From: Rhododendron vialii
Taxonomy: Eukaryota; Streptophyta; Magnoliopsida; Ericales; Ericaceae
NCBI RefSeq assembly: GCF_030253575.1
Contig: NC_080561.1
Location: 9,582,501-9,646,500 of the forward strand
Reading direction: 5' to 3'
DNA length: 64,000 bases
Part shown: positions 1 through 12,261 of the stretch, in pieces
How the letters are laid out: every line of letters starts with the position of its first letter
Position numbering within the stretch: position 1 is the first letter of the stretch
The notes under the pieces: model-generated
What the model was told of the DNA's origin: nothing
The model's database searches: none
Seen by the model: the letters and a program-made list of their open reading frames with translations, nothing else
Program-made: the position numbers and the translations under genes

Positions 1-3000
1 TTTCCACTCGTGGATAGCTAGACTCGCTAAGTGTATCGGTTTTCTACTCAACGCATCCGCCACGACATTCGCTTTCCCCGGGTGATATTGCAATTCGAAA
101 TCGTAGTCCTCTAAATGCTCCATCCAACGGCGTTGTCGAAGGTTAAGTTCCTTTTGAGAGAATAAGTATTTCAAACTTTTATGATCGGAAAAGACTTCAA
201 ACTTCTCACCGTACAAGTAATGGCGCCAACTTTTCAAAGCAAAAACGACGGCTGCAAGTTCTAGATCGTGGGTAGGGTAGTTTCGCTCGTGAGTTTTCAA
301 CTGTCGCGATCCATACGCCACTACTCGCCCTGCTTGCATCAACACGCACCCTAACCCTTCCTTAGACGCATCACAATATACAGAGTAGCCAACTCCACGT
401 TCGGGCACAATCAGAACCGGTGCAGTCGTCAATCGCTTCTTCAATTCTTCAAAGGCCATCTCACATGCGTCACTCCAAACAAAACGAGTCCCCTTACGTG
501 TTAATCTAGTCATTGGCGCTGCTAAACAAGAGAAATCAAGAACAAAACGGCGGTAGTACCCGGCCAAACCCAAAAAACTACGAATTTCGAACACGTTCTT
601 CGGTCGTTGCCAATTCATAACAGACTCTATTTTTCCTGGATCGACGGACACGCCACCCTTCGAAACCACGTGACCCAAAAATTTGACTTCGGATAGCCAA
701 AACTCACACTTACTAAGCTTGGCGTACAATTGGTGCTCCCTTAAGATTTCAAGAACAATGGTGAGATGCGATTGGTGTTCCTCCTCCGTTGGCGAATAGA
801 TAAGGATATCATCGACGAATACAACCACAAAACGATCAAGGTATGCACGAAAGATACGATTCATTAAGTCCATGAATGTAGCTGGAGCGTTCGTCAATCC
901 GAAAGGCATAACAACGAATTCGTAATGGCCATAACGAGTGCGGAATGCGGTCTTAGGAATATCCTCTCTCCGAACCCTCAACTGGTGGTAACCGGACCTC
1001 AAATCAATTTTGGAAAAACAGGTCGCACCCCGAAGTTGATCAAACAAATCATCGATTCTAGGCATGGGATACTTATTCTTAATGGTGACTCGGTTTAGCT
1101 TACGATAATCGATACACAAGCGGAGTGAACCATCCTTCTTTTGCGCAAAAAGAGCCGGTGCTCCCCACGGTGACGTACTCGGACGAATGAATCCTAAGTT
1201 CTCCAATTCCTGCAACTGAGTCTTCAACTCTCTCAATTCGGCTGGCGCGAAACGATACGGAGGTATAGAGATAGGAGCGGTACCGGGTAGTAAATCGATA
1301 ACGAATTCAATCTCTCTTTCAGGAGGTAAACCAGGTAACTCTTCAGGAAAAACATCGGGAAATTCGCGAACTACTAAAGGTAACTCCCCACGTGTCGACA
1401 AATCTTCATCTAACGTCAAACTCGCCAACAAGGAATAAATTGACTCGCGCTCTCGAGACCCACATAGATACGGTTCCAACGGCTCCCGACGCTCCCCAAA
1501 GAATTGGAAACAAGGACCCTCAAGAGGACAAATACGAACTCGACGCTTGAAACAATCGATGGTAGCATGAAAGGTAGATAGCCAATCCATTCCCAAGATA
1601 AGATCAAACCCCGACATTCCCAAAACGATGCAGTCGAATACAAAACGATGGTCACAAATGACTAACTCGCAATCTCGACAAATATGACCAAGAGGCGTTC
1701 TACCCCCTAATGGTGTCTCAACAAACAAAGGAGGACTAAGACTCTCCGTTTCCAATTCCAAGGCACACACAAATGATGCAGCAATGAATGAATGCGATGC
1801 TCCAGAATCAAAGAGTACTTTAGCAAAGGAGTTGAACAAAAGAAATGTACCCCTCACAACGGATGCTTCTGGAACCTGAGAAATAGAAGGTGAAGCATTC
1901 GAGTTGATGTTGAAAACACGCCCCTGGGTACTCTGACCTTGTGCAAAACCTCCCCTCTGACCAGAACCCTGAGTAGGCGCGGAAGAACTCGCTCCCTTGT
2001 CACCCCCGGAACTCTGAACCGACGTAGTCTGGCGGAAGTGAGGTTGTTGCTGCCTCTGAGTGCCCCTAAACTGTTGGCCAACATTATACCCCGTTCCCGG
2101 CTGCTGCACGGAACCCGACTCACTTTGCACTATCGACCCCTGAGGACAATTCCTAGCGAGATGATCCATCTTCCCACAAACATAACAAGCCTTCTGGAGA
2201 TGTGGACACTGAGCACGAACGTGTCCAGGTTGATTGCACTTGTAGCACACAGACGGAGGTCTAGACAAAGCACCCCGAGTCCCTGAAGAAGAAGGTACCC
2301 TAAAGTTGGATTGGTTAGATGGTTGCTGAGATGGTTCCCTCTGTCTCTTCCGTCCTTGACTCCCAAAGCTTCCTGACGATGAACTCACACTCACAACTTG
2401 TTGCCTCGGCTCCCAAACTCCCCTATTCCTCTGTGCTTCCTTTGGTATTTCAATACTTCTCGCACACTCAACAACCTCGGCGTATTTTGTCTTACGTTGC
2501 ACCATTACCATTCTCCTCACGGTATTATGAAGCCCTTTCTCAAAACGTCTACATTTCCTTTCCTCCGTCGCCACCAACTCTGGCGCAAATCGAGATAAAG
2601 ACTGAAACTTTTGAGCGTATTCCGACACGGTCATACCCCCCTGCTCCAACTTCTCAAACTGATCTCTCAACTGCTCACGACTAGTCTCTGGAAAGTATTG
2701 TTCCTCAAATAATGTCTCAAACTCGGCCCACGTCAAATTTTCAACATCCGGTTCATTTACTTGAGCTACGGTCCTTGCCGCTCTCCTCGCATCCTTCCTA
2801 GATTCTAGGACAGACTCCCACCACTCATTGGCTTCCCCGGTAAGTTGAACAGCCACGATATTCACTCGTAAATCGTCTTCGGTAATCTTAAGAGCATTGA
2901 AAAGTTTACGGATTTGTGCTAACCAATGATCGGCCACAAGAGGATCACTACTTGTCCCATCAAACGTCGGTGGATTCCTACGGCTAAATTCTCGCATTGC

Positions 3001-3264
3001 CGATAAGGCTCGGTTGTCTGCATTTTCTCTAGGAGCTTGGTTGAACAGATTTGCAGCTGTAAGTGCTGCGACAAGATCCCTAGCAAATTGAGTTTGATTG
3101 GGTGGTATTTCTGCAGCCCTACCGGCCCCAGCCCCCGGATTCCTACCTGGGTTCTCCCCATGCTGACTAACCTCATCCTCTGGTGGCACCCCACGGCCAC
3201 GACCACGGCCACGACCTCCCCGGTTTCCTGCCACACCCCGCCTAACACGCGATTTCGGAGGCAT
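1..3264 (-). CDS. Gypsy Gag-protease-RT polyprotein, partial (left copy)
   Basis: This is the N-terminal two thirds of the gypsy polyprotein, cut by the window edge. It corresponds to the 5' half of the frame in the middle copy, offset by 6915 bp. The start codon at 3264 begins [10 protein letters not shown], followed by an Arg/Gly-rich stretch. Present are the Gag region, two CCHC zinc knuckles ([14 protein letters not shown] and [14 protein letters not shown]), the aspartic protease motif DSGASHSF, the RT active site FVDD and part of RNase H. The rest of RNase H, the integrase and the tail lie outside the window, so intactness cannot be judged. Confidence 0.9.
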   Translation of the reverse strand, partial: MPPKSRVRRGVAGNRGGRGRGRGRGVPPEDEVSQHGENPGRNPGAGAGRAAEIPPNQTQFARDLVAALTAANLFNQAPRENADNRALSAMREFSRRNPPTFDGTSSDPLVADHWLAQIRKLFNALKITEDDLRVNIVAVQLTGEANEWWESVLESRKDARRAARTVAQVNEPDVENLTWAEFETLFEEQYFPETSREQLRDQFEKLEQGGMTVSEYAQKFQSLSRFAPELVATEERKCRRFEKGLHNTVRRMVMVQRKTKYAEVVECARSIEIPKEAQRNRGVWEPRQQVVSVSSSSGSFGSQGRKRQREPSQQPSNQSNFRVPSSSGTRGALSRPPSVCYKCNQPGHVRAQCPHLQKACYVCGKMDHLARNCPQGSIVQSESGSVQQPGTGYNVGQQFRGTQRQQQPHFRQTTSVQSSGGDKGASSSAPTQGSGQRGGFAQGQSTQGRVFNINSNASPSISQVPEASVVRGTFLLFNSFAKVLFDSGASHSFIAASFVCALELETESLSPPLFVETPLGGRTPLGHICRDCELVICDHRFVFDCIVLGMSGFDLILGMDWLSTFHATIDCFKRRVRICPLEGPCFQFFGERREPLEPYLCGSRERESIYSLLASLTLDEDLSTRGELPLVVREFPDVFPEELPGLPPEREIEFVIDLLPGTAPISIPPYRFAPAELRELKTQLQELENLGFIRPSTSPWGAPALFAQKKDGSLRLCIDYRKLNRVTIKNKYPMPRIDDLFDQLRGATCFSKIDLRSGYHQLRVRREDIPKTAFRTRYGHYEFVVMPFGLTNAPATFMDLMNRIFRAYLDRFVVVFVDDILIYSPTEEEHQSHLTIVLEILREHQLYAKLSKCEFWLSEVKFLGHVVSKGGVSVDPGKIESVMNWQRPKNVFEIRSFLGLAGYYRRFVLDFSCLAAPMTRLTRKGTRFVWSDACEMAFEELKKRLTTAPVLIVPERGVGYSVYCDASKEGLGCVLMQAGRVVAYGSRQLKTHERNYPTHDLELAAVVFALKSWRHYLYGEKFEVFSDHKSLKYLFSQKELNLRQRRWMEHLEDYDFELQYHPGKANVVADALSRKPIHLASLAIHEWK

Positions 3265-3499
3265 TTTACTACAAGATATAAGAAAGGAAAACTATTAATC
3301 ACAACATCACAACTATGTCCCCAAATTCCCAACACAGGTTAATAACAACTCTACACCACTCTACGATATCGAAAATGCAATGCCACGTAATCATACGAAT
3401 GTTAGTCACACAAGCATGCACAAGTCATGTAAAAAAATATATATATAATTTTGAACCCATGAGACGAAACGTCTCCCCACGGTCGCTAGGTGTTCTAAA

Positions 3500-3515
3500 C
3501 CTCGCTTTGATACCA
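3500..3515 (-). other. Primer binding site of the gypsy element
   Basis: Read on the minus strand the sequence is TGGTATCAAAGCGAGG, starting three bases after the LTR end. It resembles the initiator-methionine tRNA primer site (TGGTATCAGAGC) used by many plant LTR elements. Equivalent sites follow the other two LTRs at the same offset, near 10415-10430 and 17329-17344. Confidence 0.75.
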
Positions 3516-4067
3516 AGTTGTCACACCCTCGATTTTTAACATAAATATAAATGATTTCCATAAATAAAATCTCGCCATAATTTGTACGATAACCAAAATG
3601 AAGTAGCGATCCCAAAATATTACATCTTCGGCTCCGAGGCCCAAATTAACGCAAGTACTGAATATTCAAGAGTTAAAGGTTACAATATTCCATAGTCAAA
3701 AGATTTACTATAAAGTTACAAATACATCTTCAAAGAGATTTACAAAGATGCCTAAGTAACTCCTCAATCGATAGCTTTCAAAATAATGATCACATCCAAG
3801 CATTCCAAGCATGCACGCTATTGTCCTGTATTAGTACCTGAAAATGATAATAGGCTTGAGCTACACTAGCCCAGTAGGAAATTCTACGCTAACATTATAT
3901 GCAAGAGAAATGCAAGGATGATCACAAGGAAGAACGAGATACAGACCACACAATAGGCAATAACCGAGGCTTAACAATCCGACAAACTCAGTATGAAATT
4001 TGGTATACACCTCAATCTTTAACCGTTTCACTCTCCATGTGTTCAATATCGCTTCACGTTAAGTGTC

Positions 4068-4219
4068 ATGAGCCGAAGCTCCTGCCGGGCTAATTATGGG
4101 ACCCCGATATCCCCTGCCAAGCGCCCACCGAGAAGGTTAGGCCTTGAGTGATCATTATGAGCATAAGCTCCTGCCAGGCTAATTATGGGACCCTGATATC
4201 CCCTGCCAGGCACCCACCC
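4068..4219. repeat. 63-bp direct duplication within the gypsy LTR
   Basis: Two imperfect copies, 4068-4130 and 4157-4219, are spaced 89 bp apart start to start. Each contains AGCTCCTGCC, GGCTAATTATGGGACCC and GATATCCCCTGCCA. The same pair recurs in the other two LTRs. It looks like an old tandem duplication inside the LTR, and a role is not evident. Confidence 0.85.
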
Positions 4220-4496
4220 GTCGATGGGCCCCAAATGTTCTCGTTGTGTCGACAAGTGTCCAAAAATCTCTTACTCACATAACGTGTCATTTCAATTTAA
4301 TCAAAGTCCATATGGAAATCAACGTCCAATTATACCAAACAAGGGGCGAGGGTTGCAAAGATACTCAACGAACTCAACGAATATGATCGATAGTGTTATG
4401 GAGTGATTTGGTGACGTTTGGAACAAGTTAGAAGCGATCGGGGGTCAAGACAATGGAGTCGGAACAAGAAACAAAACTTAGCCTTAAGGCATTGAA

Positions 4497-4651
4497 GTAT
4501 AGATACTATGAATTTCAGTATCTATACAACAGGCCTTAAAAACTTCCAGAGACCGATTGTATCGATACTGATTTAATCAGTATCGATACGACAGTAACCT
4601 AAGCCGTTCCAGAGATTCCTGTATCGATACTGAGAAGAGCAGTATCGATAC
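4497..4651. repeat. Cluster of three palindromes in the gypsy LTR
   Basis: Three inverted repeats share one core. The first is GTATAGATACT with its complement (arms 4497-4507 and 4517-4527). The second is a 15-bp perfect stem around one base, GTATCGATACTGATT (arms 4559-4573 and 4575-4589). The third is GTATCGATACTG (arms 4621-4632 and 4640-4651). They are about 60 bp apart and all read GTATxGATACT. The cluster is repeated in the other LTRs at 11412-11566 and 18326-18480. Confidence 0.92.
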
Positions 4652-5193
4652 AAATGGGTGTTCGAGCAGATTTTCTGCAGATTTCAAGAAATCCAACCAC
4701 AACAACAACAACAACAATAGACACGATTTCAAGCAAGGAGAGCACTTCTATTACATATATTGAGAGGTAGAATCCCTACCTCGAGGCCGAAGAACGAAAC
4801 CCACAAGAATTTCAAGCCCTAGCTTCCGAAAATCGAAACTGAGAGCAATACGACTCCACCGAGCTCCAACCGGTGAAATACGGACCACAATACGCGTAGA
4901 GGATGAATGTTTGAAGGTTGTGTTGAGTGGGTTTTGGGTTATTGGAGTGAAATTTGGTGAGAGGGCAAGAGAGAGGGAGAGAGCCGAGAGAGAGCTGGGA
5001 GAGAGATGAAAAAAAAGTGAAAAGGGAAAAAATTTCCCAGGCATATACACGGCACACACATGCACAAATTACACTAGCACCCATAACTTTCAACTCCTTA
5101 CACTTTGACCCCCAACTACAATATTCTCATTAATCCATCACTTTTCCATTTATAAAACAATAAAATTATAAAATGAATTTACGGGTCTCTACA

Positions 5194-5206
5194 TTCTACT
5201 CTCCTT
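5194..5206 (-). other. Polypurine tract of the gypsy element
   Basis: The minus strand reads AAGGAGAGTAGAA immediately before the LTR start TGTAGAG, the position expected for the plus-strand primer of an LTR retrotransposon. The middle-to-right junction carries the same tract at 12109-12121. At 19023 it is replaced by copia sequence, as expected at the outer end of the array. Confidence 0.75.
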
Positions 5207-5346
5207 AAAGAAATTTCGTCCTCGAAATTTTTCCAAGCCAAGGTTAGCTAACATATACATCATATATGCATGCAACAATCATAGCCATTAATCTTATGCA
5301 ACAAGTCAATTATCAAGACACGTAAATCTTAAACACTCACATTGGT

Positions 5347-8300
5347 TCATTCCGAAAATAGGTGCGGATACTTTTCTCTAACTTCGTCCTCCCTTTCCCA
5401 TGTCGACTCTTCTCTACCCTGATTGCTCCACAAGACTCGCACTAACGGTATCGTCTTACCCCTTAGTACTTGGTCGCGCGAATCTAGGATACGCATCGGT
5501 TCCTCTCCATAAGACACGTCGGCCTCCAACTCAAGTTCGGACCATTCTAACACGTGCGACGGATCCGGTTCATATTTCCTCAACATAGACACGTGAAACA
5601 CGTCATGTACACCCGATAGCTTCGGTGGCAACGCCAAACGATACGCGACCTCCCCAATTTTCTCAATGATATCAAACGGCCCAATATAACGTGGCGAAAG
5701 CTTCCCTTTCTTTCCAAAACGCGACAAACCCCTACGAGGCGATACTTTAAGGAATACGTGGTCCCCTTCTTCAAATGACAATGGGCGACGACGACGATCA
5801 GCATAGTTCTTTTGTCTACTTTGAGCGGTCAACAATCTTTGGCGGATCACTTTGACTTGTTCGGTTGTTCTTTCTTGTGCTTTCTTAAGGCGTTGGCGAA
5901 TAGCTTTCATACTCTCGGAGGTCTCCTTGATCATATCCGGCCCCACTAACGTAGCCTCACCTAATTCGGTCCAACACACAGGCGATCGACATGGTCTCCC
6001 ATACAAAGCCTCATAAGGTGCCATCTCGATACTAGATTGATAGCTATTATTGTACGCGAATTCGACTAACGGTAAGTGATCCTCCCAACTACCCTGAAAA
6101 TCCAAGACACAAGCCCGAAGCATGTCTTCCAAAATCTGAATCGTTCTCTCGGATTGCCCATCGGTTTGAGGATGATACGCAGTACTAAACAAAAGGTTGG
6201 TGCCCAAAGCGGCTTGCAAGCTTTGCCAAAAACGCGCGGTAAATCTCGGATCTCGATCGGACACGATAGATACGGGAATCCCATGAAGTCGGATAATCTC
6301 CCGAATATACAAACGGCTAAGTGCATCCACGGAATCGGTAACCTGAATAGGTAAAAAGTGTGCTGTTTTCGTCAAACGGTCCACGATTACCCAAATAGCG
6401 TCATGCCCCCTTGGCGACCTCGGTAAACCCGTAACGAAATCCATCGTCACGTTCTCCCACTTCCACTCGGCCACAGGCAATGGTTGTAACTCTCCCGCGG
6501 GTCGTTGATGTTCGGCTTTCACTTGTTGACACGTAAGACACCTGGATACGAAAATCACAACGTCCCTCTTCATTCCGGACCACCAAAATTGCCTACGCAA
6601 GTCATGATACATTTTCGTTCCCCCCGGATGGACGGCTAACGGTGAATGGTGAAACTCTCGCAAGATTTCTTCCCGACACGAAACGGGTACGAACAACTTT
6701 CCTTGATAGCGCAAGCTTTGATCGGCGTGTATCATCCACCCCTCTTGAGCTTTTCCACTAAGGAATTTAGCACGAAGTTCCTCCGCTTCTTCATCGTGTT
6801 GTTGTGCCTCAATTACTCGAGTCGATAAAGTTGATTGCACGGTCAAGTTGCATAACGTAACCCCTTCCCGAACTTCCTCGAAATGCGAAGCATAAAAGCC
6901 CAAATCGTTCATCATTTTCCACTCGTGGATAGCTAGACTCGCTAAGTGTATCGGTTTTCTACTCAACGCATCCGCCACGACATTCGCTTTCCCCGGGTGA
7001 TATTGCAATTCGAAATCGTAGTCCTCTAAATGCTCCATCCAACGGCGTTGTCGAAGGTTAAGTTCCTTTTGAGAGAATAAGTATTTCAAACTTTTATGAT
7101 CGGAAAAGACTTCAAACTTCTCACCGTACAAGTAATGGCGCCAACTTTTCAAAGCAAAAACGACGGCTGCAAGTTCTAGATCGTGGGTAGGGTAGTTTCG
7201 CTCGTGAGTTTTCAACTGTCGCGATCCATACGCCACTACTCGCCCTGCTTGCATCAACACGCACCCTAACCCTTCCTTAGACGCATCACAATATACAGAG
7301 TAGCCAACTCCACGTTCGGGCACAATCAGAACCGGTGCAGTCGTCAATCGCTTCTTCAATTCTTCAAAGGCCATCTCACATGCGTCACTCCAAACAAAAC
7401 GAGTCCCCTTACGTGTTAATCTAGTCATTGGCGCTGCTAAACAAGAGAAATCAAGAACAAAACGGCGGTAGTACCCGGCCAAACCCAAAAAACTACGAAT
7501 TTCGAACACGTTCTTCGGTCGTTGCCAATTCATAACAGACTCTATTTTTCCTGGATCGACGGACACGCCACCCTTCGAAACCACGTGACCCAAAAATTTG
7601 ACTTCGGATAGCCAAAACTCACACTTACTAAGCTTGGCGTACAATTGGTGCTCCCTTAAGATTTCAAGAACAATGGTGAGATGCGATTGGTGTTCCTCCT
7701 CCGTTGGCGAATAGATAAGGATATCATCGACGAATACAACCACAAAACGATCAAGGTATGCACGAAAGATACGATTCATTAAGTCCATGAATGTAGCTGG
7801 AGCGTTCGTCAATCCGAAAGGCATAACAACGAATTCGTAATGGCCATAACGAGTGCGGAATGCGGTCTTAGGAATATCCTCTCTCCGAACCCTCAACTGG
7901 TGGTAACCGGACCTCAAATCAATTTTGGAAAAACAGGTCGCACCCCGAAGTTGATCAAACAAATCATCGATTCTAGGCATGGGATACTTATTCTTAATGG
8001 TGACTCGGTTTAGCTTACGATAATCGATACACAAGCGGAGTGAACCATCCTTCTTTTGCGCAAAAAGAGCCGGTGCTCCCCACGGTGACGTACTCGGACG
8101 AATGAATCCTAAGTTCTCCAATTCCTGCAACTGAGTCTTCAACTCTCTCAATTCGGCTGGCGCGAAACGATACGGAGGTATAGAGATAGGAGCGGTACCG
8201 GGTAGTAAATCGATAACGAATTCAATCTCTCTTTCAGGAGGTAAACCAGGTAACTCTTCAGGAAAAACATCGGGAAATTCGCGAACTACTAAAGGTAACT

Positions 8301-10179
8301 CCCCACGTGTCGACAAATCTTCATCTAACGTCAAACTCGCCAACAAGGAATAAATTGACTCGCGCTCTCGAGACCCACATAGATACGGTTCCAACGGCTC
8401 CCGACGCTCCCCAAAGAATTGGAAACAAGGACCCTCAAGAGGACAAATACGAACTCGACGCTTGAAACAATCGATGGTAGCATGAAAGGTAGATAGCCAA
8501 TCCATTCCCAAGATAAGATCAAACCCCGACATTCCCAAAACGATGCAGTCGAATACAAAACGATGGTCACAAATGACTAACTCGCAATCTCGACAAATAT
8601 GACCAAGAGGCGTTCTACCCCCTAATGGTGTCTCAACAAACAAAGGAGGACTAAGACTCTCCGTTTCCAATTCCAAGGCACACACAAATGATGCAGCAAT
8701 GAATGAATGCGATGCTCCAGAATCAAAGAGTACTTTAGCAAAGGAGTTGAACAAAAGAAATGTACCCCTCACAACGGATGCTTCTGGAACCTGAGAAATA
8801 GAAGGTGAAGCATTCGAGTTGATGTTGAAAACACGCCCCTGGGTACTCTGACCTTGTGCAAAACCTCCCCTCTGACCAGAACCCTGAGTAGGCGCGGAAG
8901 AACTCGCTCCCTTGTCACCCCCGGAACTCTGAACCGACGTAGTCTGGCGGAAGTGAGGTTGTTGCTGCCTCTGAGTGCCCCTAAACTGTTGGCCAACATT
9001 ATACCCCGTTCCCGGCTGCTGCACGGAACCCGACTCACTTTGCACTATCGACCCCTGAGGACAATTCCTAGCGAGATGATCCATCTTCCCACAAACATAA
9101 CAAGCCTTCTGGAGATGTGGACACTGAGCACGAACGTGTCCAGGTTGATTGCACTTGTAGCACACAGACGGAGGTCTAGACAAAGCACCCCGAGTCCCTG
9201 AAGAAGAAGGTACCCTAAAGTTGGATTGGTTAGATGGTTGCTGAGATGGTTCCCTCTGTCTCTTCCGTCCTTGACTCCCAAAGCTTCCTGACGATGAACT
9301 CACACTCACAACTTGTTGCCTCGGCTCCCAAACTCCCCTATTCCTCTGTGCTTCCTTTGGTATTTCAATACTTCTCGCACACTCAACAACCTCGGCGTAT
9401 TTTGTCTTACGTTGCACCATTACCATTCTCCTCACGGTATTATGAAGCCCTTTCTCAAAACGTCTACATTTCCTTTCCTCCGTCGCCACCAACTCTGGCG
9501 CAAATCGAGATAAAGACTGAAACTTTTGAGCGTATTCCGACACGGTCATACCCCCCTGCTCCAACTTCTCAAACTGATCTCTCAACTGCTCACGACTAGT
9601 CTCTGGAAAGTATTGTTCCTCAAATAATGTCTCAAACTCGGCCCACGTCAAATTTTCAACATCCGGTTCATTTACTTGAGCTACGGTCCTTGCCGCTCTC
9701 CTCGCATCCTTCCTAGATTCTAGGACAGACTCCCACCACTCATTGGCTTCCCCGGTAAGTTGAACAGCCACGATATTCACTCGTAAATCGTCTTCGGTAA
9801 TCTTAAGAGCATTGAAAAGTTTACGGATTTGTGCTAACCAATGATCGGCCACAAGAGGATCACTACTTGTCCCATCAAACGTCGGTGGATTCCTACGGCT
9901 AAATTCTCGCATTGCCGATAAGGCTCGGTTGTCTGCATTTTCTCTAGGAGCTTGGTTGAACAGATTTGCAGCTGTAAGTGCTGCGACAAGATCCCTAGCA
10001 AATTGAGTTTGATTGGGTGGTATTTCTGCAGCCCTACCGGCCCCAGCCCCCGGATTCCTACCTGGGTTCTCCCCATGCTGACTAACCTCATCCTCTGGTG
10101 GCACCCCACGGCCACGACCACGGCCACGACCTCCCCGGTTTCCTGCCACACCCCGCCTAACACGCGATTTCGGAGGCAT
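5347..10179 (-). CDS. Gypsy Gag-Pol polyprotein with chromodomain-like tail (middle copy)
   Basis: A single open frame of 1610 residues that looks whole. In order: a basic Arg/Gly N terminus, a Gag core (~90-290), zinc knuckles (~340-353 and ~360-373), an aspartic protease (DSGASHSF, ~486), RT (~640-850, with [20 protein letters not shown] and FVDDILIYS), RNase H ([10 protein letters not shown] and [10 protein letters not shown]), an integrase with an HHCC finger (CLTCQQ) and a DDE core ([21 protein letters not shown]), then [10 protein letters not shown] and a C-terminal segment with [13 protein letters not shown] that matches the chromodomain of plant chromoviruses. These mediate particle formation, reverse transcription and targeted integration. 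The length fits a single-ORF plant chromovirus. Confidence 0.95.
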   Translation of the reverse strand: MPPKSRVRRGVAGNRGGRGRGRGRGVPPEDEVSQHGENPGRNPGAGAGRAAEIPPNQTQFARDLVAALTAANLFNQAPRENADNRALSAMREFSRRNPPTFDGTSSDPLVADHWLAQIRKLFNALKITEDDLRVNIVAVQLTGEANEWWESVLESRKDARRAARTVAQVNEPDVENLTWAEFETLFEEQYFPETSREQLRDQFEKLEQGGMTVSEYAQKFQSLSRFAPELVATEERKCRRFEKGLHNTVRRMVMVQRKTKYAEVVECARSIEIPKEAQRNRGVWEPRQQVVSVSSSSGSFGSQGRKRQREPSQQPSNQSNFRVPSSSGTRGALSRPPSVCYKCNQPGHVRAQCPHLQKACYVCGKMDHLARNCPQGSIVQSESGSVQQPGTGYNVGQQFRGTQRQQQPHFRQTTSVQSSGGDKGASSSAPTQGSGQRGGFAQGQSTQGRVFNINSNASPSISQVPEASVVRGTFLLFNSFAKVLFDSGASHSFIAASFVCALELETESLSPPLFVETPLGGRTPLGHICRDCELVICDHRFVFDCIVLGMSGFDLILGMDWLSTFHATIDCFKRRVRICPLEGPCFQFFGERREPLEPYLCGSRERESIYSLLASLTLDEDLSTRGELPLVVREFPDVFPEELPGLPPEREIEFVIDLLPGTAPISIPPYRFAPAELRELKTQLQELENLGFIRPSTSPWGAPALFAQKKDGSLRLCIDYRKLNRVTIKNKYPMPRIDDLFDQLRGATCFSKIDLRSGYHQLRVRREDIPKTAFRTRYGHYEFVVMPFGLTNAPATFMDLMNRIFRAYLDRFVVVFVDDILIYSPTEEEHQSHLTIVLEILREHQLYAKLSKCEFWLSEVKFLGHVVSKGGVSVDPGKIESVMNWQRPKNVFEIRSFLGLAGYYRRFVLDFSCLAAPMTRLTRKGTRFVWSDACEMAFEELKKRLTTAPVLIVPERGVGYSVYCDASKEGLGCVLMQAGRVVAYGSRQLKTHERNYPTHDLELAAVVFALKSWRHYLYGEKFEVFSDHKSLKYLFSQKELNLRQRRWMEHLEDYDFELQYHPGKANVVADALSRKPIHLASLAIHEWKMMNDLGFYASHFEEVREGVTLCNLTVQSTLSTRVIEAQQHDEEAEELRAKFLSGKAQEGWMIHADQSLRYQGKLFVPVSCREEILREFHHSPLAVHPGGTKMYHDLRRQFWWSGMKRDVVIFVSRCLTCQQVKAEHQRPAGELQPLPVAEWKWENVTMDFVTGLPRSPRGHDAIWVIVDRLTKTAHFLPIQVTDSVDALSRLYIREIIRLHGIPVSIVSDRDPRFTARFWQSLQAALGTNLLFSTAYHPQTDGQSERTIQILEDMLRACVLDFQGSWEDHLPLVEFAYNNSYQSSIEMAPYEALYGRPCRSPVCWTELGEATLVGPDMIKETSESMKAIRQRLKKAQERTTEQVKVIRQRLLTAQSRQKNYADRRRRPLSFEEGDHVFLKVSPRRGLSRFGKKGKLSPRYIGPFDIIEKIGEVAYRLALPPKLSGVHDVFHVSMLRKYEPDPSHVLEWSELELEADVSYGEEPMRILDSRDQVLRGKTIPLVRVLWSNQGREESTWEREDEVREKYPHLFSE

Positions 10180-10433
10180 TTTACTACAAGATATAAGAAA
10201 GGAAAACTATTAATCACAACATCACAACTATGTCCCCAAATTCCCAACACAGGTTAATAACAACTCTACACCACTCTACGATATCGAAAATGCAATGCCA
10301 CGTAATCATACGAATGTTAGTCACACAAGCATGCACAAGTCATGTAAAAAAATATATATATAATTTTGAACCCATGAGACGAAACGTCTCCCCACGGTCG
10401 CTAGGTGTTCTAAACCTCGCTTTGATACCAAGT

Positions 10434-12108
10434 TGTCACACCCTCGATTTTTAACATAAATATAAATGATTTCCATAAATAAAATCTCGCCATAATTTGT
10501 ACGATAACCAAAATGAAGTAGCGATCCCAAAATATTACATCTTCGGCTCCGAGGCCCAAATTAACGCAAGTACTGAATATTCAAGAGTTAAAGGTTACAA
10601 TATTCCATAGTCAAAAGATTTACTATAAAGTTACAAATACATCTTCAAAGAGATTTACAAAGATGCCTAAGTAACTCCTCAATCGATAGCTTTCAAAATA
10701 ATGATCACATCCAAGCATTCCAAGCATGCACGCTATTGTCCTGTATTAGTACCTGAAAATGATAATAGGCTTGAGCTACACTAGCCCAGTAGGAAATTCT
10801 ACGCTAACATTATATGCAAGAGAAATGCAAGGATGATCACAAGGAAGAACGAGATACAGACCACACAATAGGCAATAACCGAGGCTTAACAATCCGACAA
10901 ACTCAGTATGAAATTTGGTATACACCTCAATCTTTAACCGTTTCACTCTCCATGTGTTCAATATCGCTTCACGTTAAGTGTCATGAGCCGAAGCTCCTGC
11001 CGGGCTAATTATGGGACCCCGATATCCCCTGCCAAGCGCCCACCGAGAAGGTTAGGCCTTGAGTGATCATTATGAGCATAAGCTCCTGCCAGGCTAATTA
11101 TGGGACCCTGATATCCCCTGCCAGGCACCCACCCGTCGATGGGCCCCAAATGTTCTCGTTGTGTCGACAAGTGTCCAAAAATCTCTTACTCACATAACGT
11201 GTCATTTCAATTTAATCAAAGTCCATATGGAAATCAACGTCCAATTATACCAAACAAGGGGCGAGGGTTGCAAAGATACTCAACGAACTCAACGAATATG
11301 ATCGATAGTGTTATGGAGTGATTTGGTGACGTTTGGAACAAGTTAGAAGCGATCGGGGGTCAAGACAATGGAGTCGGAACAAGAAACAAAACTTAGCCTT
11401 AAGGCATTGAAGTATAGATACTATGAATTTCAGTATCTATACAACAGGCCTTAAAAACTTCCAGAGACCGATTGTATCGATACTGATTTAATCAGTATCG
11501 ATACGACAGTAACCTAAGCCGTTCCAGAGATTCCTGTATCGATACTGAGAAGAGCAGTATCGATACAAATGGGTGTTCGAGCAGATTTTCTGCAGATTTC
11601 AAGAAATCCAACCACAACAACAACAACAACAATAGACACGATTTCAAGCAAGGAGAGCACTTCTATTACATATATTGAGAGGTAGAATCCCTACCTCGAG
11701 GCCGAAGAACGAAACCCACAAGAATTTCAAGCCCTAGCTTCCGAAAATCGAAACTGAGAGCAATACGACTCCACCGAGCTCCAACCGGTGAAATACGGAC
11801 CACAATACGCGTAGAGGATGAATGTTTGAAGGTTGTGTTGAGTGGGTTTTGGGTTATTGGAGTGAAATTTGGTGAGAGGGCAAGAGAGAGGGAGAGAGCC
11901 GAGAGAGAGCTGGGAGAGAGATGAAAAAAAAGTGAAAAGGGAAAAAATTTCCCAGGCATATACACGGCACACACATGCACAAATTACACTAGCACCCATA
12001 ACTTTCAACTCCTTACACTTTGACCCCCAACTACAATATTCTCATTAATCCATCACTTTTCCATTTATAAAACAATAAAATTATAAAATGAATTTACGGG
12101 TCTCTACA
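10434..12108 (-). repeat. Gypsy LTR, second in window
   Basis: Same boundaries and content as the LTR at 3519-5193, offset by exactly 6915 bp, and visually identical over the stretches compared. It joins the middle and right copies. Confidence 0.92.
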
Positions 12109-12261
12109 TTCTACTCTCCTTAAAGAAATTTCGTCCTCGAAATTTTTCCAAGCCAAGGTTAGCTAACATATACATCATATATGCATGCAACAATCATAGC
12201 CATTAATCTTATGCAACAAGTCAATTATCAAGACACGTAAATCTTAAACACTCACATTGGT

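Larger units (their letters stand above)
3519..5193 (-). repeat. Gypsy LTR, first in window (1675 bp)
   Basis: On the minus strand the LTR begins TGTAGAGACC and ends GGGTGTGACA, giving TG...CA termini. It is bounded by a primer site on one side and a purine-rich tract on the other. It holds a CT-rich patch (complement of 4960-5015), an ACA/ACC-rich simple stretch near 4700, three palindromes (4497-4651) and a 63-bp direct duplication (4068-4219). Being shared between adjacent copies, it serves as the 5' LTR of one and the 3' LTR of the next. Confidence 0.92.

Noticed and set aside
1416-3539. Many small open frames inside the gypsy internal regions, repeated every ~6915 bp
   Set aside because: They are antisense or off-frame to the polyprotein and repeat with it, so they are shadows.
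4751-5093. Minus-strand frames of 104 and 93 residues in the LTR
   Set aside because: They cross a CT-rich patch and have Ser/Leu-rich low-complexity content without family features.
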